From: Thozetella sp. PMI_491
Lineage: Eukaryota > Ascomycota > Sordariomycetes > Chaetosphaeriales > Chaetosphaeriaceae
Length of the DNA: 64,000 nucleotides
Assembly: GCA_021432635.1 (NCBI GenBank)
Contig: MU270015.1
Span: forward strand, 257,085 to 321,084
Reading direction: 5' to 3'
The notes beneath the pieces were generated by a model. That model did no database searches and was not told the DNA's origin. It saw only the letters and a list, made by a program, of their open reading frames with translations. Below are positions 56,415 through 64,000 of this stretch, piece after piece. The position numbers and the translations under genes were made by a program. How positions within the stretch are numbered: position 1 is the first letter of the stretch; each line of letters begins with the position of its first letter.

Positions 56415-57752
56415 CTAGTCCGACTCAGAATCCTTCCGCCACCCCCATGTATCGTCGCCCTTCGGGGCTTCCTTCCCATCGCGTGAGTTACCATGTCTTG
56501 TGACGGCGAAGTGTTGCGTGACCAAGATACCGTTTTGGCCCGCCTTGACATCGCCGAGGATACTCTTGTCGCTTGTATCGTCCGAGTCGCCGCTGGTCGC
56601 TTCGAGATCTTCCGGCTTCGAGCTTGTACCGCCGGTTATGGCGGTCTTTTGAGGGTTCCAGCCGTCGAGGTTGTGGGAGGTGGCATATACAGCTGAGCTC
56701 GAACCCTTCTTGAAGAAGATCTCTCGGATCAGCTTCCTCAAGAAGGGAAGAGATGCTCCAATAATGATTACCATGGTCTCCGCGGCCGCCCACATCAGAA
56801 GGTCAGGAGTAGAGACTAGATCCAGTCAGTCAGTTCAATCCAGTCAGCCCCATACGAGAAGCAACCGTCTTACAAGTGAGATCCGTCCACCGTCCAAGGT
56901 CGGGAAGATACGCTGTCTTGATGCATGCCGTGATGCCAGAACTGTTGGGTAGTCCGTCAGCAGACCGCGACTTAAAGCAAGGGAGGGAGTACATACAATA
57001 TACCAAGGCTCATGGCAATCACCAAGCCCACCTTCTCGGCCGTCTTCATCCTGACACCCCAAAGAAGCAACCAGGGAACCCCGGCAAGGACAAAGTCCAT
57101 CAGGGCGGACCATGCTTAGGTGGTGTTAGCAACGCTTCCTATCCAATAGCAGCGAGGTTTGGGGCATAATCGTACCTCCCGCAAACATGGAGTAGTAAAT
57201 GACGATATAGCTGTCCCAGCAGCGTCCCGGGATCTCTGTGTCCCAGGTTTTCTGTACAGGTGTGCACTGCGTAAATTGAAAGATGGCATCGATCCCCATG
57301 ATGATATTGACACTGACGATGCTGAACCAGAGCAGCGCGAAGTGCCACTTCTTAACTGCTAGCCCCAGCAACGTCATGGCGAAAGACGTCTTGCTGATGG
57401 AGATGGCCATGATGACGAAGAAGTTACCCATGTACAAACACTTGAGAGAAATGACGAGGTCTTCATGTTTGACGTCGCTGATATGTTGGCCGATTCCATA
57501 CTTGGTCGCTGCGATGATGACGCCGCAATAGGCAACATGAAGAAGCTACCAATAAGTCAGCCCCCCCTCCAGGGATGGAAGTCTTATTGAGGGCCTGGGA
57601 CGTACCCAGGAGAGAAGCAGGACCGCGTCATCCCACGCGAAAGTCCTGCCGTATTTCGCTCTTGAGAAAAAGCGCAAAGACATGAAGATAAAAGGAACGA
57701 CTATCATGACGGCCATGACGACTTGTAGTTTCGGTGCGTTCGATTCCGCCAT
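56415..57752 (-). CDS. Rhodopsin-domain integral membrane protein
   Basis: Five exons (57752-57606, 57545-57176, 57114-56997, 56941-56874, 56815-56415) give 367 residues. About seven hydrophobic helices can be followed, with the fungal rhodopsin-domain pattern: SRAKYGRTFAWDDAVLLLSW, YGIGQHISD, KTSFAMTLLGLAV, a QCTPVQKTWD cysteine motif, PDLGRWTDLT and DLLMWAAAETMVIIIGASLPFLR. The last 90 residues are a hydrophilic Ser/Asp-rich cytoplasmic tail. These PTH11-like proteins are very numerous in ascomycetes; some are receptors, most are uncharacterised. The phase of all four introns supports the model. Confidence 0.9.
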
Positions 57753-60324
57753 CGTGATTAATATTATCGGTAGCAACGGTGAGTGACCCAAGGAGAGTAG
57801 TGTCGCGCAGCGCCTCAGGCGGGCAGTGGTAGGTCGGGGAGCAGAGCAATGAATGCTGGACCAGGGAGGATCAGCACAAACCTAGACCGATCTCCGGGTA
57901 TGATGGGCGTATATAAACACGCCAACCAAGGACCTGCTCTCGTGGCTGGACGGGGATAGCCTTGGAGAACAGAAATGCGTACCAGAGGAAATGGTCATGG
58001 GTGCGAACCGCCTCCATGTTAAAAGTTTGTACTCCGCGGGGAGATGGGGAGCACTCGGGAGTGTTACAGGGTAAGCCGGTTCCCCGTGTCCCTGGGTCGA
58101 GCGCACGGCCGGGCCCTGACATGCGGTGCACCCAAAACCGTCTGAAGAAATGTATGTAGCCAAGCAGAGAAAGAGAGGATCCTTTGCGTGTGGCTGACCT
58201 CGAGTCCTATCGGGTCGCATTGATCCATTTCCCCGGTGTCGGTAAACGAGCGCTGGTGAGGTGCGAAGGAGGGGGATGGCGCACACTAGCAGGCCCTCGG
58301 AGCTCGAGCCTCAGCGTCCGGGGAGGGTACCGACTCGTGACAGTTCCGGGGTGATACCCGCTGCAGGTCGAGTTCGGTCCTAGCTGCCCATGCATGGCTA
58401 GGCCTTGAGGGTTCGGAGGCTTTCAAACGCGGGTTGCTTGAAGATGTGCCGTCTTGCCGCAGGTCGAGTCGGTGTAGCACCACAAGGAGCAGGGGAGACG
58501 AGGTGAGCAGGCGAGCAATGCAGGGGTTTTGATGATCATGGCCGGCGCCAATGGCTATTGGCTCAGCTGCCACATGCCACGAGTCTGTGCGGTGGTCTGA
58601 TCCCATGCGCCGTTGGTGCAAGAGAGCGACACCAGGGCGAGACCTTGCAAAACTATGGCCCTGAAAACCGGATGCATTTTGGTAGCACCGGGGCTGAGCC
58701 GTGGAGATAAAAAGCCATCAATCACATTGTTCAGACGAAAACCCCTATGACTATGGCTTTCGCGGTGAATTCGGACGAGATCTAAAGAGGGCATCGCGAT
58801 GCGCAACACCCACCACGAGACCCCGCAACCCGCCGTGTGTGGTGGCCTTTCAAGCCTGCGTAGCGAGTTTGCGGTGGCCAGTGCTTGCTCTTGCCGTGTT
58901 TGCGGCAACTGGGGGAACCGGGTAAACTGACATCGCCTCCGTACGAGCGTAGCAAGCACTCGTGGTAGCTGTGTGCCAAGACTTGTGCCACGGGTCGGGT
59001 AAGCAATGAACCGCGCCTCCGCGGTCGCAAAAACCCGCTGACTACGAAGAAACATGTTTCGCGTCGCTGAACCGAGGGTTCATCGATTTTCAAATAAATT
59101 ATACCCGAGGCGGCCCAATTTGTAAGAACAGCTCCTTGCTGTCATAGCGCCCTCCCCGTGATGGATGGAATCGTCGCTGTGTGTTTGCCGCAGCGACTTT
59201 GGATACACTATCCGATCTGTTCATATGACGAAGATGGGTGTGTTGGAAGCACATGCAATAAATCAATCGCAACTCGTCGGCTTCATAGTCTCCTGACTAT
59301 GCGGGCGTCCGGTTATATGTCTCGCTTTGGGGACCCATCTTACACAAGGGCACGAGTCCTTGCCCCTGAAGACATCTTGAACCTCAAGACTAGCCAAGAC
59401 AAATACAGGCTAGGGGCGGAGGCTGTGACATTTAGTGCCGTGTGTGGTTTCTCCTTCTAGTTAGCAAGCCATCAGCTGTAAGCCACACAGTTGGGGTTGG
59501 CAAGAAACGGCGACTGTGCGTGAACTAGCAGCTTCAGGTCTCATCTCTTTGTAGAGGTCATGGACCTATTACATGGCTCGACGAATTGAAAGTTCAATAG
59601 AGCATGTCGCGTGAGAGGGGTAGCGAATGCAATAAAATCGGCTAGTAGGGCACAGACAGTCGTCAGCATCCAATATCACGTTTGCTGGACAGCGCCACGC
59701 CTGAAGACGGCACCGCCAATGCTTGCTTTGTAGATGAGTTGGGGGCATAGGAAGAGGCGTATTTAAGCATACGGGCCAAATATACTGTCAGTCCAGAGAC
59801 TTCTCCTTTTAACGAGGTAGCATAACAAATGGAGCTAGGGCAATATGAGAATTGCCGTGCGACTGGCTTGCTGATGCTGATAGCCGAGAATCTTCGAGTA
59901 TTTCCGGGCCTAGAATCTCTCAGAACATTTGTTAACTCGTCATACAAATCTACATTAGCTGTTATTCCTGGCCATGCAGTTTCATCTCCTCGTTTAGCTT
60001 CATAATCTCTTGGTTACAGAATCCTTTGAAGAACAAAGGCCTCCCGAATCTAGAACACTAGAAGACAATGATGGTCGATTCTAGTGAACTGATAGGTCGA
60101 TCCATTGTCGAAAAGACTAGTTTCTAGTCGTTCTGTTAGACAAAGAAGCTGTTCAGCAACAGTGGCTCTCTCCCTTCTGGTATTAATATTCGACCTTTCC
60201 GACGGCTTGCCAAAAGTATCTAATTTCTATCCGTACCGACTACCCAAAACACGAACACTACCTGCCATCATTTAACTGAAACAGACCAGATCAAGCACTC
60301 CAAATCCTCTGACAAGCCAAGAAG
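57753..60324. other. Long intergenic stretch, no gene supported
   Basis: Minus-strand frames at 58286-59093 (up to 166 residues) and others nearby overlap each other and have no domain. The right part is the presumed LPMO promoter. Confidence 0.45.
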
Positions 60325-61440
60325 ATGGGTGCTCACGGTATCATCGCAGTTATGTCTGCTTGCGTTCTGACCTCCCAGGCGCATATGCTAATGAACACAC
60401 CGAAGCTTTACGAGTCACCTGTCATCAGCAACGGTCCGCTCGCCGCGGATGGAAGCGACTTTCCCTGCAAGCTTATGGCCGGCCAGTCCCTCATCGCCGG
60501 CTCGGCCGCTGCTGCTAATATTTTCCCTCAAGGCTCCACCCAACCGCTTAAGTTCACGGGACAGGCCGTCCACGGCGGCGGCAGCTGCCAGGTCTCGCTT
60601 AGCAGCGACTCCGCACCCAATGCGCACAGCAAGTGGAAGGTGATCCACTCCATCGTCGGTGGCTGCCCTGCCAAGGGCCAGACCGGAAACATGGGCAACG
60701 ACGCGAACGCACTGGACCCTGATGAGTACTCCTTCAAGATCCCGAGCGACATTCCTCTAGGGAACTACTCGCTGGCCTGGTCGTGGCTCAACAAGGTGGG
60801 AAACCGCGAGTTCTACATGAACTGCGCTCCCGTGACGATCACCGGGAGCGGCGGTGACGTGAAGAACCTGGACGTGTTGCCGGACATGTTCGTAGCCAAC
60901 ATCGCTGTAGCCGGCAGCTGCGGATCAACTGAGGAGGGTTCTGATGTGGACTTTCCTAACCCTGGGGCATCTGTCGAGACCCTCGCTGGCAGCACCGCAA
61001 CCGCGATCAAGAAGCCAACCTGCACTGGAGGTTCGGGTTCCGGTTCTGGTTCAAATGCTGCACCCGCAACCGTGAGCGCTTCCCCGGCCGCGACTGTCAC
61101 CTCAGCGGCCGGTGGTTCGGGCGGTGGAGTATTTGCGACTGGCTCCTCTGCCAAGGCTCTTGTGTCGGTAGCCACATCAGCTGCTATCCCGGCTGCAACT
61201 TCAGGCTCCTTTTCCAGCGGCCAGTCTGGCACTGGAGCGGGATCTAGCTCGGGCGCAGCTTCCGCTGGCACCACCTGCTCTAATGCGGGTGATGTAACCT
61301 GTCTTGGGGCTTCTTACATCATTTGTGCCAGCGGTAAGTGGGTGAGTATGCCTCTCGCTGCGGGCACAAAGTGTATTCCTGGCCCTGGACTTAACATTGT
61401 CGCAGCCAATGCCCGTCGGCAGGTTGAGTTTCGCGCGTGA
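60325..61440 (+). CDS. AA11-like lytic polysaccharide monooxygenase
   Basis: Intronless, 371 residues. Signal peptide 1-19 is followed at once by H20 (SQA|HMLMN), the required N-terminal His of the copper-binding brace; H83 (QAVHGGGSCQVS) is the second brace His and Y164 (EFYMNCAPV) the axial position. The catalytic domain (20 to about 215) fits family AA11, which acts on chitin. A long Ser/Gly/Ala-rich linker leads to a small Cys-containing C-terminal module (TTCSNAGDVTCLGASYIICASG...GTKC), similar to the X278 modules that often accompany AA11. It should be a secreted copper enzyme that oxidatively cleaves chitin. The family is assigned by pattern only. Confidence 0.88.
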   Translation: MGAHGIIAVMSACVLTSQAHMLMNTPKLYESPVISNGPLAADGSDFPCKLMAGQSLIAGSAAAANIFPQGSTQPLKFTGQAVHGGGSCQVSLSSDSAPNAHSKWKVIHSIVGGCPAKGQTGNMGNDANALDPDEYSFKIPSDIPLGNYSLAWSWLNKVGNREFYMNCAPVTITGSGGDVKNLDVLPDMFVANIAVAGSCGSTEEGSDVDFPNPGASVETLAGSTATAIKKPTCTGGSGSGSGSNAAPATVSASPAATVTSAAGGSGGGVFATGSSAKALVSVATSAAIPAATSGSFSSGQSGTGAGSSSGAASAGTTCSNAGDVTCLGASYIICASGKWVSMPLAAGTKCIPGPGLNIVAANARRQVEFRA

Positions 61441-62088
61441 TTCTTTCACCAAAGGGCGGCTCCTGCCCCCCGCATTTCCTTTGTCTGGTTAGAACCCTTA
61501 GGCTGGCATGGTAGTCGCCTGAATACATCAAAACAATAGATTATTTGTGTCAATTTATGTGTTCCTTCTTTGCTCGTGAGACATCAATCGATCGCCCGCC
61601 AGATGTTAGAAGAAACTTTCCACCCCCAATCTGCGCAACAACAACCCCATGCGCCTTGCTCTTATTCTGTTTAACGCTTTGGTTTGTTTATAAACTAGTT
61701 TATCGTGAGGTTCCTGGAAGGGATGACGTCATGTCATTGACCAATGACCCAAATCATTCGTTCGTGTGATCGCCTATGAGGCCCCGGACATCCGTGGCGC
61801 CGTGCAACGCCGTGGACAACACTGTGGATACCCGTCAGGGATGATACCACATGGTAGACAAATTCCACTCCAATTATAAATCAATCATTCTGAAGACTAT
61901 ATAAAATATTCTTGAATCAGTTTTGCATCGTATGTTTACTGTGATGGCATCAGGTAGCTCAGTCGTGATTAAACCCCTTCCTCGTGGCTTCTAATAGGTG
62001 CTCTACCCAGCTAAGAACGTGTTGGACCAACTGCCTCGCGAGCTTTTGGCTGAATTCGGACAATTCTCTTCAATTACAACTCCCTAAT
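61441..62088. other. Intergenic, no gene
   Basis: A 74-residue plus-strand frame at 61545-61769 is not credible. Presumed promoter of the oxidoreductase gene. Confidence 0.45.
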
Positions 62089-63269
62089 ATGGCCGAGATT
62101 CCCAAAAGCACGAAGCAGTGGAACGTGGTTGGCTACGAGGGCCTTGATTCGCTCAAGTACACAGAGCAGCCGGTGCCCGAATTGGGTGACAACCAGGTCC
62201 TGGTGAAGCGTAAGTGCGCCAATCATTCTATGCTACGTTTCTATGAAGGTGGAATTAAATGACTAACATGAAATGTTCAGTTTATGCTGCCTCTTTGAAT
62301 GTGTGTTCCCCATTCTGGCATTTGCCTTTCCTAGACTAACAGCGACCTCAGTATCGTGACATAGTCATAGCCAATGGAACTTACCCTTTCGCTCTCAAGC
62401 CTAATGTGGTTCCCGGCTCCGACGGCGCCGGTACTGTACTAGCCGTCGGCAAGCATGTTACTCGATTTCAGCCGGGCGACAACGTCACGACCATAATCAA
62501 CCCGTACCGCGTCGGGGGCGCCGTGGACGAGAAACACGCGGAGTTCGGGCTCGGCGGGACGGCCGATGGCACTCTACGCTCGATTGGAGCCTTTGACGAA
62601 CAAGCCCTCGTAGCCATGCCGAAAGGGCTAAGCTTCTTGGAAGCGTCGACGCTCGGTTGCGCCGGCGTGACCGCCTGGAATGCGCTCTTCGGCTTGCCGG
62701 GGAAGCATGTCACGGCTGGCCACTATGTCCTGACGCAAGGCACGGGCGGCGTGAGCATCTTCGCTCTTCAATTTGCCAAGGCAGTCGGTGCTACGGTGAT
62801 TGCCACCACCAGCTCCGAGGAAAAGGTGCAGTTTCTCAAGACTCTTGGTGCGGATCACGTCATCAACTACCGTGACAACCCAAACTGGGGCGACACTGCG
62901 AAGAAGCTGGCAGGAGGTGTCGGCGTGGACTTGGTCGTCGAAGTAGCAGGCCCGACTACTCTGCAGCAGAGCGTCAACAGCTTGAGGCTCGACGGAGTCA
63001 TCACCGTTGTTGGGTTCGTGGCAGGCATACCCGAAGGAGCTCAAATGCCAAGCTTGCTCGACGCCTGGCGGAGATGCTTCCTAGCCCGTGGTATATGGCA
63101 AGGTACACGCCCGCAGATGGAGGAAATGTGCCGGGCAATCGAAGGCAATACGGAAAGGCTTCGGCCCATCGTTGCCCAGAAGGTATTCACGCTGGATCAG
63201 TTGAAGGAAGCCTTTACATATTTATCAGAGGGCAAGCATCAGGGTAAAGTCTGCATCAAGATTGAATAA
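62089..63269 (+). CDS. Medium-chain quinone oxidoreductase-like alcohol dehydrogenase
   Basis: Three exons (62089-62209, 62281-62300, 62352-63269), the middle one only 20 bp, give 352 residues. N-terminal YTEQPVPELGDNQVLVK and VVPGSDGAGTVLAVG, and the NAD(P)-binding TQGTGGVSIFALQFAKAVGATVIATTSS with LGADHVINY, fit the zinc-free quinone reductase/enoyl reductase branch of MDR dehydrogenases: the usual catalytic Cys and His are not evident. Relatives use NADPH to reduce alkenones or quinones. As a reductase of activated double bonds it is the most plausible in-window enzyme type for the missing 4-oxalocrotonate reduction, though it lies 46 kb away and there is no direct evidence. Confidence 0.87.
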
Positions 63270-63677
63270 GCGGTGATTAAAATTATAAGTTCCGAGGGAC
63301 TTGCCCTTCGTCATTTGAACAAAAAACAAGGCGATTTGGTTATAAGAGTCCGGGTTGTCTTTCAAGTATGCTCGGTATAATTGGCCAGACGCACAACCTG
63401 ACTGGCTATCATTTGCACTCTAAAAAATATCCATGGGCTTGTCCCGTATTTTACCTAGGATCGATAAGGAATAGAGGCGCTACCTAGCCGGTCAAGCCTA
63501 AATGCCTCTACGGAGGGGATGCAATGTGGAGGAAATGACGTAGAACAAACCTGTTGAACTGCTCGGGTTTCTAATTGGAATGATACCTGACTATGGTCAG
63601 ACCTTTAACATAAATCTATAACGTAGTCCATAGGTGGGCCGATCATATATGTGGGCCGATCACTCATTATCACATAT
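63270..63677. other. A+T-rich spacer with a short direct repeat
   Basis: No gene. The 12-mer GTGGGCCGATCA occurs at 63634-63645 and again at 63651-63662, a short distance before the terminal-repeat element. Confidence 0.6.
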
Positions 63678-63999
63678 TAAATCGTGATTTTCTTACCAAC
63701 TTTAAGCCGCCAATTCTTTATAGTAAAACATAAAACTTTGTATTACTTTTCTAATAAGAATATAAAATCAAATAATCGTTTTAAAATATTTTCTAAAATT
63801 TTCTTAAATATAATAAAAGAAAAGTGGAGATATATGTCTCCACTCTTTCTTTTCTCCTTAATTATTATATAATAAGGTTTTTTAAAACTCTTAAGAAAAT
63901 TATATATATATAAAGAACCTTGGGATAGATTATAACTTTATTTATAAAGAGATTCCTTTATATTTACGTGTAAAAGGCTGTTAAGAAAATCACGATTTA
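63678..63999. mobile_element. 322-bp A+T-rich element with 18-bp terminal inverted repeats
   Basis: TAAATCGTGATTTTCTTA at 63678-63695 is exactly inverted at 63982-63999. The interior is very A+T-rich and contains a further hairpin around 63806-63849 (AAAGTGGAGA... paired with ...TCTCCACTCTTT). A 62-residue frame inside is lysine/isoleucine-rich and not a gene. It looks like a non-autonomous TA-target MITE; the right flank is cut by the window end, so the target duplication cannot be checked. Confidence 0.75.
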
Positions 64000-64000
64000 G

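Noticed and set aside
58286-59093. Several minus-strand open frames up to 166 residues
   Set aside because: They overlap in different frames, have no domain and no clear splice partner.
1-64000. Classical secondary-metabolite cluster
   Set aside because: P450s, oxidases and reductases are present, but there is no PKS, NRPS, terpene synthase, prenyltransferase or other backbone enzyme.

Overview
The window looks like part of a filamentous ascomycete chromosome, probably Sordariomycetes-like (inference). The evidence is genes split by many short introns of about 45-80 bp with GT/AG borders, G+C-rich coding DNA separated by A+T-rich spacers, and typical fungal families: a HeLo-NACHT-ankyrin NLR, an AA11-type polysaccharide monooxygenase, a rhodopsin-domain membrane protein, a DUF3468-type regulator and a YtcJ-like amidohydrolase. 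I found no PKS, NRPS, terpene cyclase, rRNA, tRNA or CRISPR array. Exon borders were read by hand from splice signals and reading-frame continuity; no alignment or RNA data were available.

Layout. 0-8 kb: a doubtful small gene, a prolyl-4-hydroxylase-like dioxygenase, a YtcJ-like amidohydrolase and a P450. 8-16 kb: five adjacent genes that together read as a catabolic route: 2-amino-3-carboxymuconate-semialdehyde decarboxylase (ACMSD), 3-hydroxyanthranilate 3,4-dioxygenase, a RidA-type 2-aminomuconate deaminase, 2-aminomuconate-semialdehyde dehydrogenase and a DUF1338 protein of the 2-oxoadipate dioxygenase/decarboxylase family. A berberine-type FAD oxidase follows, convergent with the DUF1338 gene. 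18.6-22.7 kb: a 1311-residue HeLo-NACHT-ankyrin-ZZ NLR with almost identical 99-bp ankyrin units. 23.7-27 kb: a putative secreted or membrane protein, then two back-to-back gene relics (arylsulfatase 3' end and a GH128-like hydrolase).

27.5-39.3 kb holds a second group of metabolic genes: MFS transporter, SnoaL-like protein, NAD-dependent epimerase/reductase, secreted amidase, SDR and a DUF3468-type transcription factor. 39.7-47.9 kb: an F-box-like protein, an arrestin-like protein, an alpha/beta hydrolase and a C2H2-like zinc-finger protein. 49-54.6 kb: a formylglycine-type sulfatase carrying a one-base frameshift and a ten-exon sugar transporter. 56.4-63.3 kb: rhodopsin-domain protein, AA11-like LPMO and a quinone oxidoreductase. 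The right edge is very A+T-rich and contains a 322-bp element bounded by an 18-bp inverted repeat; a separate 93-bp hairpin element lies at 48.3 kb.

The main biological reading (inference from family identity plus gene order) is that 8-16 kb encodes degradation of 3-hydroxyanthranilate through aminomuconate to 2-oxoadipate and then D-2-hydroxyglutarate, diverting a kynurenine-pathway metabolite from NAD synthesis into central carbon metabolism. One reduction step (4-oxalocrotonate to 2-oxoadipate) has no obvious enzyme inside the block.
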